Assembly (NCBI GenBank): GCA_937906635.1
Contig: CALCYP010000122.1
Coordinates: 1-12,715 of the forward strand
Direction of reading: 5' to 3'
From: an uncultured bacterium
Lineage (GTDB): Bacteria > Patescibacteriota > Gracilibacteria > Absconditabacterales > Absconditicoccaceae
Length of the DNA: 12,715 bases
Within the stretch, counting starts at the first letter, position 1. Each line of letters starts with the position of its first letter. Made by a program: the position numbers and the translations under genes. Positions 1 through 10,623 of the stretch are shown here, piece by piece. The notes under the pieces are model-generated. The model was not told where the DNA came from. It saw only the letters and a list, made by a program, of their open reading frames with translations, and searched no databases.

Positions 1-55
1 TCCCGCAAGCGGGTCCTCCTCCCCGTAGGGGAGGAATGTCTTGAGTGATTAGGGG
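1..55. repeat. GC-rich intergenic repeat, copy A
   Basis: This 55-bp unit is repeated without mismatch at 117-171. It holds two perfect hairpins: CCCGC-AA-GCGGG at 2-13, and an 8-bp stem TCCTCCCC/GGGGAGGA at 17-24 and 28-35 with a GTA loop. It is far richer in G+C than the DNA that follows. It has no coding character and resembles the small palindromic (REP/MITE-like) elements scattered between genes in many bacteria. The element may continue upstream of the window. Confidence 0.8.
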
Positions 56-116
56 AAAAATCCCCCTCCCCCGATTTCATCGGGGACTCCCCCTAACAGG
101 GGAGGAAAACCCCCAC
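56..116. repeat. Hairpin-rich spacer between the 55-bp repeats
   Basis: This 61-bp stretch lies between the two 55-bp copies. It contains a 7-bp stem CCCCGAT/ATCGGGG (69-75 and 79-85, TTC loop) and a 6-bp stem CTCCCC/GGGGAG (87-92 and 99-104). The CTCCCC/GGGGAG theme is the same as in the flanking copies, so the whole of 1-171 is probably one composite palindromic repeat cluster. Confidence 0.65.
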
Positions 117-171
117 TCCCGCAAGCGGGTCCTCCTCCCCGTAGGGGAGGAATGTCTTGAGTGATTAGGGG
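117..171. repeat. GC-rich intergenic repeat, copy B
   Basis: This is an exact second copy of bases 1-55, offset by 116 bp. It is followed shortly by TCGAAATGAC at 184-193. The same 10-mer recurs at 10449-10458 in the repeat cluster downstream of the giant gene, so repeats of a related type bracket that gene. Confidence 0.8.
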
Positions 172-285
172 GAAAAGAAGGGGTCGAAATGACAACAGAT
201 TGTGTATATTTCTTATTTGTTTGGTTGTATTTTTGATTTTTTATTTATTTTGTCAAATTGTATTTTTGGAAAAAAAATAGAAATT

Positions 286-313
286 TTGCAAAATTAATAT
301 TTAGGAATATAAT
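286..313 (+). promoter_or_regulatory. Sigma70-type promoter for the giant surface-protein gene
   Basis: A perfect -10 box TATAAT lies at 308-313 and a -35-like TTGCAA at 286-291, with a 16-bp spacer. Transcription would start near 320, giving a leader of about 34 nt before the ATG at 354. This also argues against the alternative in-frame ATG at 321, which would sit right at the transcript start. The region is A/T rich, so chance matches are possible, but box quality, spacing and position all agree. Confidence 0.6.
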
Positions 314-339
314 TTAGTAAATGATTTTATCTGGTAATG

Positions 340-345
340 AAAGGA
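340..345 (+). promoter_or_regulatory. Ribosome binding site deciding the start at 354
   Basis: AAAGGA at 340-345 lies 8 nt before the ATG at 354, a normal Shine-Dalgarno distance. The other in-frame candidate, ATG 321 (just after a TAA at 318-320), has only AGGA at 303-306, 14 nt away. The ATG at 444 would remove the signal peptide. Together these favour 354. Confidence 0.6.
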
Positions 346-353
346 CCTATAAA

Positions 354-3300
354 ATGACAGGATTTAAGCATCATAAAATTTGAAAGAGATGAAACAAATT
401 TTTGAAAGCAATATTTATTTTGCTTTGATTTTTTTGACTTTTAATGTTGATTTCTGGTCAGAGTGACATATATGCTGCTACTAATTGAACTAGTACAAAT
501 GGTAAATTTTTGACTGGATGATTTTGGAGTAGTGATCCTACAGATGAGGAAATAAAAGATGCTTTGTATGGGACAAATAGTGCTTATACCAAGTGATGGC
601 TTAGTAATCCATGTAATACGGGGAATATGACAGTAGTAAAGCAGCCTGCCACGGCTACTCAATTACCTACACTATCGCAAAATACAATCTATGTTTTGCA
701 AACATGAGCTATCACTATATCGGATACAAAAGCTATCCCAAGCTGTACAGCGATAGTTAGTAGTGTGGATGGAAGTACGACCATATATAGTAATAGCCAA
801 CTATTAAACCAAGGTATGTTTTATACCAATAGATGAACAAATTGAGTCATAATAGACAATATAAGTTTTGAATGAAGTAAAACTTCAGCTAATGGAAATC
901 ATGCTAGAAATGCTTATTGTATACGTTTATATTGAGATGATGCAGACAATGGGATAACACACAGTATTTCTGTAAATAATAGTAAAGTAGCAAGATGTGA
1001 TAGGTGAATATATGTGTGAAATGCTAGTAAAATTGAGAATGTTAATTTAACCAATATTACTTTGGTAAATAATTGAACATATTGAATTGTTGTGGATTAC
1101 GGAGTTAATGTGAATATAAATAATGTAGTTTGACAATCGGATACTGAAATATATTTTAATGGTGGATCGAATTCTACAATAAATAATGTAGCATTTTATA
1201 ACTTATACCATAATAATATATATTTTAATTGATGAACATGATTTGTGGTAAACAATGCGATTGCAAGGATATATACGACTACAAATGGATGTATTACAAA
1301 TAATATTATATGATTTATTTCCTCATCAAATTCAACTTCTATAAAATGTAAAGTTTATGGAAATTACCACATTCCACAGATTGGTAGCTGTCCGAGTTCG
1401 GCGGTACAGTTACAGTGAGCAAACACTTCTTTACAATGGTTGGCAGGCTCTCAGTCAAATATATGATGCTATAATTGGAATTATGTAGTAAATCCTATAT
1501 GATATTACAATAATAATCAATATCCTTTGCTTAGTTGGATTACTGATCTTACTTATTTGACTCAATGATGTAGTTGAGAGTCTTTAAATTGTTACGCTAT
1601 CACGAATATTTGATGAACATATGATTCAGTTGCTTCAAATTATAAATATTCATATGGTGAATCTGTCCCAACACAAAAGCAACCAGTTAGATGGAATGGG
1701 ACAACATTGAGTAATTGGAATACAGATTGGAGTTCGACTAATTTTATCTGATCGAATATTCCAAAAGTAACCGCTACATCTACATTGCCTACTACAGTAG
1801 GAGCTACTACTTCTCTGACAGTCAACTCTACTAGTAGTTTGATAAGCAAATATAATGTACTCGGACCACATATCACAACTCAAATATATAATATAAATAA
1901 ATGAACAAATACTACTGTGACATGGAGTAATTGAGACGGACCAAAAGCAGTAATTTTCCAAGTGACATGAGCAAATTATTATGCTATGCATTTTATGGGA
2001 GAGACAGAGAAATCTACTAGTGGGCCATCATTTACTCTAAATGGAACAACTATGTATGAATGTACAACTACGACATGGACTGCATTTTCAAACTATAATG
2101 CAAATCCTGTCAGTTCAAGTCCATATAGGTATATGTTGCCATGAAGTTCTAATTATTCTAATTGGACGGATAATGCTAATATATCATATACTGCATGAAA
2201 TGTAGCAGGAAATTATACTTTCACAGGACAAGCGATAGATGGAAACGAACTTACGACTACACATACGGGGACTATCGTAGTAAATAATGTGGCCCCTTCA
2301 GCGAATAATTTCACATGATCTAGTAGTGTGTGAAGTACAGCAAAGACAGGAAATCGAAAAAATTTATCAAATGCGACAGAATGAAATTGTGGAAGTGGTA
2401 GTTTGACAGCTACTGTGTATAGTCAGTGAAGTCAATGAGTATGTAGTATATCTTCAAATAATATTACTTATACACCAAACTCTAGCAGACCTGGATGAAC
2501 AGACCAATGTATTATCAGGATAGTAGACAACGAAGGTAGTACAACAAATGTGGAAGTATATCGATGAGGAATTGATCCTGCTGGGAATAACTGACCTAAT
2601 GGTTCTGTAAGTATCAATAATTGAGCAGCAGCGACAAATAGTACTTCTTTGACATTATATCTGACATGGAATTCATTGGCGACTCAGGTGAGATTTTCGT
2701 GTAATCAAAGTAATTGGACGTCATGGTCTAGTGTATCATCAACAAAATCATTTACATTGTCATCAACATATGGATGTAATACTACTACTCAATGAACAAA
2801 GACAGTGTATGCTCAATTTAAATCAAGCACAGTGACATGAAGTACAGCAAGTGATACTATCATATACGATATTGGAAAACCTCAAGTTGCTATTTCATTT
2901 AATTCAAATGCTGGTGTGGTGAATATCACAGATCCCATTTCGTGATTGAGCTGAAATCAATTATTGTATTATTTATGGACAGGTTTGAATAATTGTCCGA
3001 CAAGTATTTCTAATTATTATTCACATACGATAGTTAATGCTGCATGAGATACTGGTGTGACTGTAAGTATTTCAGCAAACGGACTTAGTTGAACATATTA
3101 TCTATGTATATATTCATGAATCTATGATCGTGCATGAAATGCTTCAGATGCTACAGTTTCAAGTTATACGTTTTCATCTAGTCAAGTTGAATGTACTTGG
3201 ACGACACAGCCAACATTGACTCCGATAGGGCCAAATAATCAAAATCAAGTATGAACATGAGTATTGGTATGTAATATGCCAATAAAATCAGATAAAGTTA

Positions 3301-6300
3301 CTTTTTGAAGTATGATGCCATATGTGATTGATGGAAAACTTACAGTATTTGATTATGTTACTGCGTCTACAAATTTATTTCCAACTTATACTTTTACAAT
3401 ATGATATAATTTAACGCAGGATGCATTAAATTGATGAAATGTATTGGAAAATAATAATAGCAATCAATATCCATTGGTTATGACTTGAGGTACTGTATCG
3501 AATTTATTACCTCCATCAGACCCTATTCAATTTGATTATTCTGTACCGACATCGACCATTACATCACCTGCAAATGGAGCTACAGTTGCTTGAGATTTTT
3601 CAGTAACAGTCACAGATACTGATGCTGGAGTGGCTTGACTTTGAACTTGTTATTATAAAACTGGAGCATCAGCTACTGTACATGAGAGGGACTGTAATAG
3701 TCAGTTTGAGATAAATTATTTGACTGATTGTACAGCATCTCAGTGTGAGGTCTATGTGATGGCTGTAGATAGTGTCTGAAACACATGAGGTTGGGTGAGC
3801 ATGACATATAATTTGAATATCGAAGCTCCTACAGTATGAGAAGCTGAAATATATGATTGAAATTATTATTTTGATGGTACACAATATTGGTTCAAAGGTA
3901 GTGTATCACTTAGAGCTCCATACGATGGAGACGCAGTATCACTATGCCAGTACAAGGTAGGCAATTGATCATGGACAACTGGTACGAAAGATGATTATTA
4001 TTGTTATGCAAATAATCAGACATGGACAGCTAATAAAACAATAACTTTTAGAGCATACAATGGAAAATACGGTACATGAATAGAGACAATGATTTACTAT
4101 GATGCTACAGCACCATATTTAGATAGTCAAACTGATTTTGGTACTGGATGCTACAATACAGGTCAGACAAGTTATTTTACTTTTGTAGATACTGGTGTAG
4201 GAATAAATTGGTCTGTTAGTACCCCAAATCCTCCGACATGTGATATTACGACACAATGAACATGAAAGACTTGTTATATTAAGCCAAAAATTGCAGATTA
4301 TCTGTCTAATGTATATAATCCATGAACTATTTATTCAAATTCGGTTAATCTTGATTGGACAGCTCCGACCGTATCTGCTACGAGAAATACTTTTTCGTGT
4401 ACCAATCAAGATGTGATAATCAATATCGTAGCAAATGATAGTATTTGTGGATTAGCAGATAGACCATATACATACACTTTTGGTTGAGTGACAGGAAATC
4501 CTGTGTCTCAGGCTTATTATAGTGCGTCTGAAAATGGTACTTTGTCTGTCGTAGTAGCTGATATAGCATGAAATACGGCGACATATTCTACATGAATAAG
4601 TAATATAGATAAAATACCGCCAACATTGCTTATAACTGATGCATCTTGAAATGAATGTACTACAATCACATGAAGTGTGTCAGCTACAGATGTGTGATGT
4701 GGAAATACAAGTATTCAATATAGTTGGGATGGTGAAACTTATTGAACTACGACAAATAATGGTGTATATTGATGATCTGCAGGAACTCAAAATATGCCAG
4801 TATATGCAAGGGATGCAGTCTGAAATGTCGTTGATTCAACAATCACTTATACATGGAATAATTCAACACCAACAATAACAACTAATAATTATAATGTCTG
4901 AACATTGACTTGATACCATGTAAGCAATGATTTTGTCACAACAAATTTGGTAACTGCAATGAATGTAAAAGATGGAGCTTGTGGTACAGCGACAGTGACT
5001 CTTTCAAGTATAAACTCTTGTTCAGGTAGTATTTATAGTTATATTATCTGAGAAAATAATACAGTAAAACTTACAGCAAAGACAGGACAAAACAATGTTG
5101 CAGGATCTTGTTCTGTGACTTTTGCAGATGATGAATGAAGTACTATCAATGGGACTATTAGTTTCACAGTAAATACGCCATTGCCTGTAATTACTATAAA
5201 TTGAGCGACTACTACCTGTGCTACGAGTAAGTCAATTTCTGCTACAGCGACTAATTCACCTACGACATTTAAATATGTAAAAATTTCTAATAGTACATGT
5301 AATGCAAGTACAAATTTCTCTAGTGCTACAAATTATGTCTCATGAACTGATATTTCTATGTCAGAATCAGATAATGGAAAATATATCTGTTTTATGGCAG
5401 CTAATAGTGCATGAACAGGGTATGCAAGTGCATTGATTACTGGAATTGATGTGAGTGGACCAAATGGAACTATAACTGCAAATGGATGAGTAACAGTTAA
5501 TAGTAAACAAGCATATAGTGGATTGACAGTATGATTAACATTGAGTGCTACAGATCCTGGATGTAGTAGTGTAAGCCAAATGCAGTTTAGTTGTAATGGA
5601 AGTAGTTGGAGCACAGCAGAGACATATTCAACGAGTAAGAGTTGGACATTTGGAACTAGTTATGGATGTAGTACAACTGATTGAGATAAAACGATATACG
5701 TAAGATATAAAGATGCTTTGTGAAATTGGTGAAGTGGTGTAAGTGAGCCAGTGACGATAGATCGCACAGCGCCAGTATGTGGGACGGTAACATATAAGCC
5801 AAATAGCTGTACAAGTGGAAGTGTATCTGCTAGTATCATAGCAAGTGATGCATGAGTTTGATTGCAGACAAGTAGTCCACAGACAAAGAGCTTTACAAGT
5901 AATACAACACAAAGTGTGACATTTTTAGATAAAGTATGAAATAGTAAGAGTTGTATTGCAACAGTGAATTGGATAGATAAGAGTGGGCCAAATGCACCGA
6001 CAAGTTTAACAGTGCAAGAAAATAATAATCAGAAGCCAACATTGAAATGGACAGCACCAAGTGATAATGGATGTAGTAGTGTAGCATGATATCAAGTACA
6101 AATATGTAGTAATAGTAGCTGTAGTTCTGTGAGTCAGAGTTGAACATCTACTACTATAAGTTGGACAGTAACAACTAATTTATCAGCATGAACGACATAT
6201 ACATGGAGAGTAAGGGCAAAGGATGCGCTGTGAAATTGGTGAAGCTGGGCAACATGAACAGTAGCGATAAATTCGTTAACATTTAATGCTACACAGAATG

Positions 6301-9300
6301 GATGAACAACAAGTATAACAAGTCCAATATATAGATTAAGCGGAACAAGTGTATCATTGTCAGCTAGTACATATCCAGCAACGAAATCAACATGGACTCA
6401 TGTATGATGGAATGAGAGTAGTACAGCAGATAGTAATCAAAGTAGTGTGACATTGGCTGGTAATAAGACAGTATATGCGATATATAAGAAAGTACTGACA
6501 TTAACGTATGTAAAGAGTACATGAGTATCAAGTATCTGAGCAACAAGCGGAACGATAACGATATGGAATACAGCGACAAGTGGAAGTACGATATTAACAA
6601 CAATAACATGTAATACAAATTCATGATATAGTACACCAAAATGGAATGGAAGTTTGAATCCAGGGACAAGTGTAACGATAAGTGCAAATACAACATATAC
6701 AGGAACATGTAGCGATACAACAGCACCAGTATGTAGTTGGTGAGCACCAAGTACAAATGCATGTATATCATGATGAGTAGTATGAACAATAACATTAACA
6801 TGTACAGATGGAGTGGGAATAAATACAACAGCATTAACAAGTGGAAATATAACATACTCATGAACATTGTTTACATTGAGTAATGCGACAGTAGGATGAA
6901 GTGCGACAAATAAGACATTCCAGTTTACATATACATCAAAAGCATGAGTAAATTGAACATGAAGTTTTGTATTACCAGCGAATACAGTAAAAGATGCGGC
7001 ATGAAATGCAGCAGCAAGTACATGAAGTAGTAAAGTAACAGTAGATACGACAGCACCGACGACGACAGCAAGTGGAGTACCAAGTAGCTGGACATGATGA
7101 AATGTGACAGTGACGTTGAGTACAAGTACAAGTAATATGTGATGTAATAGTACACATACAACATACTATTGTGTAGATACAGCGAATACATGTACACCAA
7201 ATACAACATGAACAAGCGTAAGTGTAACATGTGATGCATGAAGTAAGTGTACGAAATACGTAAGATACTATAGTAAAGATGGATTAGGAAATGCGGAGAG
7301 CGCACAGAATAAGACAGTGAAGATAGATAAAGAGTGACCAACATTCACATTTAGTAATGCGAGTGGAAACGAATGTGTAGCATGAAGCTTAAGCATAACA
7401 AGTGCAAGTGATAATAATGGAGTATGATTGGCAAGTAGTGCATATAAATTTGGAGGATGAAGTTGGTGAACAGCGACAAGTACATGAATAGCAGCAAGAC
7501 AACCATGAAGCGTAATAGTGACATGATATGTAAGGGATAGTTTAGGAAATCAGACAAGTAAGACAGCGACATATACAATTAAAGATGTAGCACCAACGGC
7601 GAATAATTTTTCGACATGAAATATAGGAAAGACAGCGAGAAGTATAACATGGGCACAATTTGTAGCATCAAGTAGTGCAGCAGAATGAAGTTGTGGAACA
7701 GGTGCATTAAGTTATAGTGGAGTAAAGACAAATGGAACATTGTGAACATGTGCAATAAGTAATGGAACATTAACGTATACACCAAGTGCTAATAAGACAG
7801 GAAGTGATAGTTGTGTAATAACGATCAAAGATAATGAGAATAGTACGAAGGATGTAACAGTAACATTTAGTGGTATAGATACAGTAGCACCAACATGTAG
7901 TATAACAGAGGCAGCATGTACAAGTGGAAACTTGTTGTTAACATTAACAGCGAGTGAAGCGATAAGTATGCCAAGTTGATGGACAAAGAGTAGTAATACA
8001 GTATACACAAAGAATGTGACAAGTAATAGTGCAGTGAGTGTAAGTATAAGTGATACAGCATGAAATGCATGAAGTTGTAGCATAACACCAACACATTATG
8101 ACAAGACATGACCAACATTCACATTTAGTAATAAGACAGTGGATGAGTGTACAGCATGAAGCTTGAGTATAACAAGTGCAAATGATGGATGATGTGCGTG
8201 ATTGCATGGAACACCATATAGTTTTGATAATAGCACATGGAATACGACGACAAGTAAATCGTTTAGTACAAGTACGACACAGCCATGAAGTGGAACATAT
8301 ACGGCATATGTAAGAGATGCATTAGGAAATGTGACAAGTAAGAGTGCGACATGGACAGTAAGTAACGTAGCACCAACAGCGAGCGATTTCACAGTAAGTA
8401 ATGTATGAACATGAAAGACTGTAAATTGGAAAACATTGAGTAGAGCGACTGAGTGAGATTGTTGAACATGAACTTTGTCGGCAAGTTTGAAAACAGATGC
8501 TTCATCTTCAATGTGATCTTGTACAGTAAATTGAGACGATATTACTTTTGTTGCAACATGATGAGCAAATTGAATAGCAACTTGTGTGATAACAATTAAA
8601 GATAATGAAAATTCTACAAAAGATATTACAGTTACATGGAACGGTGTTTCAAGGCCTATTCCACAAATTTCATTTGCTGATCCAACCCCAGCTCACAATG
8701 CAGCTATAACTCAAAATAGATTTAGTACAAAGATGAACATTACTAATATTGATTCAATCAAGAATTTTGAATATAAGTATGATAATACACCATATGATTT
8801 GATGAGTGGATTGATATTGATGTATAATTTTGATAATGTAGCAGCATTGGGAGAATCAAGCACATTGGTAAAAGATTTATCAAATCATTGATATGATTGA
8901 ACTGTAAATTGAGCTACATGGACAAGTAATGGAAAATATGGATGAGCTTATAGTTTTGATGGAAATGATTATATAACTATAAATAGTCAAGAAGTCTTGA
9001 ATTTATTTGGTACTTCAAATAATTTTACAGTATCAGCACGAGCAAAGCCATCAGAAAACACATCTTCACATATAATATGAGAATCAAATTGATGATATTG
9101 GTCAAATGCATCATTTTGAATATGGTGGTATTGAGGTGCTTATCATTGTGTATTAGGAACAAATGTAGGATGAAATTGATCAAATACATATGTAAAAGTG
9201 GCTTATACGCCTACATCATTAAATGTATGGCAAAATATATCGTGTGTGATAAGTGGTACCACTATGAAAATGTATGTGGATGGTGTTGATAGATGAAGTG

Positions 9301-10148
9301 TAAGAATATCCTCGCTAAATACACGTACTGTATGAAGTGGACCAATATATATTTGAAAACGTAGTAGTGCTTATTATAAATGATGAATAGATGAAGTGCG
9401 TGTATATGATCGTGCATTATCTCAAGATGAAGTACAGTTCTTGTATAAATCTAATTTGAAAAAGACTAGTGAAAATACTTGGGAATTTGAGACAGTAAAT
9501 ACATGTTTAGATGCTACATGAACATATAACTATACTTGAAGTGTGGTGTCTTATGTAGATACCCAAGCAGCAACTGGAAGAAGTTTGACAACAAATATTC
9601 CTTTAGTTTCAGTTAGTTGAACATGATATGATTTCTGATCACATACTGCTTCATGATCTATACAGACTTTAAATGGAACGATGTGAACATTGACAGTGAC
9701 AGATAAATTGTGAAATTCTTGATGGTTAGTATATCTTGCGACAAGCGATACATTGGTATGAAAAAATACAAATCAAAGTATAAGTACACAAAATTTAAAG
9801 TTTAAGGCAAATAGTCTGATTTATAGTTGATTGTATGAATGATATACAAATACACATGTGGCATTTGGAAACTGAGTTAGTACGACCGTATTTAACTCTG
9901 CTCATTCTACATGTGCAGCATCTGATCAACATTGCTCAAGTGATTACGCTATCATGGAATATATGAGAAGATCTACAGAACCATATGACTTTATGTGTGG
10001 AGATGTTTGAGCATATTCAGATAATACAGAGATACAGCTTGAAGTGCCAGCATGGCAGATACAAGATACATATGAATGAACATTGTGGATAACATTACAA
10101 GATGATTATTGAGTTAGACAGCGATGAACATGAGCCACAATTAATTAA
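354..10148 (+). CDS. Giant modular exported surface/adhesin-like protein (code 25)
   Basis: With TGA read as Gly this frame is open for 3264 residues and ends at TAA 10146-10148. It contains well over 100 in-frame TGAs. A basic start and hydrophobic segment (about 12-36), with possible cleavage near Ala41-42, mark an export signal. Residues ~118-338 form N/I/V-rich rungs typical of a right-handed beta-helix. Cadherin-like Ig modules with a YTPxxxxxGxxxCxIxIxDNE core lie at ~644-741, ~1513-1613 (divergent), ~2417-2520 and ~2674-2766. Other Ig-like modules end in D-x-x-G-N. An FN3 domain lies at ~1880-1971 (ends YTWRVRAKDALGNWGSW), followed by an InlB/Listeria-Bacteroides-type repeat at ~1975-2046. 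A LamG/concanavalin-like domain spans ~2815-3030, with YSFDGNDYI and IDEVRVYDRALS. The C-terminal ~200 residues have a YDFGS...VTDKLGNSGW pattern faintly like WxL domains. There is no LPXTG motif, C-terminal membrane helix or catalytic motif. The likely role is adhesion or cell-cell contact; this is inferred from architecture only. Confidence 0.9.
5580..8400 (+). other. Codon-usage block inside the giant gene
   Basis: In this part of the gene, four-fold codons end almost only in A or G: Thr is ACA/ACG, Val GTA/GTG, Ala GCA/GCG, Ile ATA. Ser is AGT/AGC rather than TCN. From about 6970 to 8398 I see no ACT/ACC and no GTT/GTC in frame. The flanks mix ACT, GTT, GCT, ATT and TCT freely. The downstream edge is sharp, near 8420 where ACT reappears. 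The upstream edge is gradual, between about 5460 and 6240. A side effect is that antisense stop codons become rare, producing long but meaningless minus-strand open frames. Confidence 0.75.
7335..8108 (+). repeat. Intragenic 258-aa supermodule, copy 1
   Basis: Residues ~2328-2585 begin with GPTFTFSN and run through an Ig-like module ending YVRDSLGN, a cadherin-like module (VAPTANNF to CVITIKDNENSTKD) and a short Ig-like module ending DTAGNAGSCSITPTHYDKT. The next copy starts 774 bp downstream with 24 identical bases (7335-7358 against 8109-8132). This points to tandem duplication of a multi-domain unit followed by divergence. Confidence 0.75.
8109..8648 (+). repeat. Intragenic supermodule, copy 2 (partial)
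   Basis: Residues ~2586-2765 repeat the order of copy 1: GPTFTFSN, an Ig-like module ending YVRDALGN, then a cadherin-like module starting VAPTASDF and ending CVITIKDNENSTKD. The third module of copy 1 is missing; a linker and the LamG domain follow instead. The first part uses the A/G-ending codon style of the block, while the last ~200 bp use the mixed style of the flanks, so the codon boundary falls within this copy. Confidence 0.7.
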
Positions 10149-10172
10149 CGGGTCCTTTCAAACCAAAATATG

Positions 10173-10206
10173 AAAAGCTCTCTTGTTTAGTTGGAGGGCT
10201 TTTTCT
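10173..10206 (+). terminator. Intrinsic terminator of the giant gene
   Basis: AAAGCTCTC (10174-10182) pairs with GAGGGCTTT (10194-10202) with one G-U pair across an 11-nt loop. The A/T ends extend the stem and the 3' arm runs into TTTTC. It starts 25 nt after the TAA at 10146-10148. This is a standard rho-independent terminator and suggests that the downstream gene has its own promoter. Confidence 0.8.
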
Positions 10207-10212
10207 TATTGT

Positions 10213-10242
10213 CTCTTTTTTTATTTTCTCTTTTTTTATTTT
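10213..10242. repeat. 15-bp pyrimidine tandem repeat (two units)
   Basis: Two exact copies of CTCTTTTTTTATTTT lie at 10213-10227 and 10228-10242, just after the terminator. They are followed by an AT-rich palindromic run built from TTAATAATTAA around 10260-10276. No coding potential is seen. It may simply be slippage-prone intergenic DNA. Confidence 0.7.
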
Positions 10243-10326
10243 CTCTTGATAGTGAAGAATTAATAATTAATAATTAAGAGTGAATAGGATTGAGAAGGTT
10301 GTGCTCATTTAAGAAAGGACAGAAAG

Positions 10327-10345
10327 CCCTCCTTGGTAAGGAGGG
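10327..10345. repeat. CCCTCCTT/AAGGAGGG hairpin repeat
   Basis: A perfect 8-bp stem (10327-10334 with 10338-10345, loop GGT) is followed by GGTAGGGGAGG. It resembles the CCTCC/GGAGG hairpins at 1-171. A further small hairpin GGGTGA-GT-TCACCC lies at 10383-10396. These belong to the gene-free stretch 10207-10623, in which I find only repeats. Confidence 0.65.
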
Positions 10346-10400
10346 GTAGGGGAGGTTGATTATTCCACTTGAGTAGACCCCGGGGTGAGTTCACCCTGGT

Positions 10401-10458
10401 GAAGCGACGAGAAATCCAGTATATGTTTATATGGATTTCTCACTGCGTTCGAAATGAC
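10401..10458. repeat. 58-bp palindromic intergenic repeat, copy 1
   Basis: This unit runs from GAAGCGACGAGAAATCC to TCGAAATGAC and is repeated at 10484-10541 with a few substitutions. It is itself a hairpin, with arms GAGAAATCCA and TGGATTTCTC. Its terminal TCGAAATGAC is inverted just downstream as GTCATTTCGA (10469-10478). The pattern matches the widespread family of interspersed repeats containing GTCATTTCGA and GAGAAATC. It is non-coding and may be mobilised in trans; this last point is inferred. Confidence 0.75.
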
Positions 10459-10483
10459 TGAGAAAGGTGTCATTTCGAGGAGA

Positions 10484-10541
10484 GAAGCGACGAGAAATCC
10501 AATATGTGTTTATGTGGAATTCTCACTGTGTTAGAAATGAC
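10484..10541. repeat. 58-bp palindromic intergenic repeat, copy 2
   Basis: This is a second, slightly diverged copy of 10401-10458. Both the GAGAAATCCA arm and its partner are still recognisable, with one mismatch. A further TCCCG/CGGGA hairpin lies at 10559-10576, followed by TCGAAATGAT. The copies sit between the terminator of the giant gene and the start of the next gene. Confidence 0.75.
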
Positions 10542-10623
10542 GAGATGGTGGATTCCTCTCCCGTAATTCTGCGGGATCGAAATGATGAGAAGAATGAACT
10601 TTTAAAATATTAAAATAAAAAAA

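Noticed and set aside
389..484. ATG at 389 (MKQIFESN...) as the start of the surface protein
   Set aside because: It is in a different frame and meets TAA after 31 codons. The ATG at 354 gives a signal peptide in the frame that stays open to 10148.
5333..8392. Many long minus-strand open frames (for example 6364-6867, 6925-7344, 7712-8083)
   Set aside because: They are antisense shadows of the giant gene. They exist because the codon block avoids the triplets that read as stops on the other strand. Their translations are low-complexity Leu/Tyr/His/Ser-rich, with no start signals of their own.
8586..8891. Separate small plus-strand gene of about 100 codons
   Set aside because: It is simply the longest TGA-free piece of the giant gene's own frame, which continues on both sides when TGA is read as Gly.
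354..10148. TGA read as tryptophan (code 4) instead of glycine
   Set aside because: TGA occurs at Gly positions of D-x-x-G-N and GxxGW-type motifs and is interchanged with GGA, while TGG is abundant at normal Trp sites.
10577..10623. Promoter directly before the 377-aa gene
   Set aside because: The stretch contains TAAAAT-like sequences, but in such A-rich DNA these are expected by chance, and no -35 box at a fitting distance is visible.
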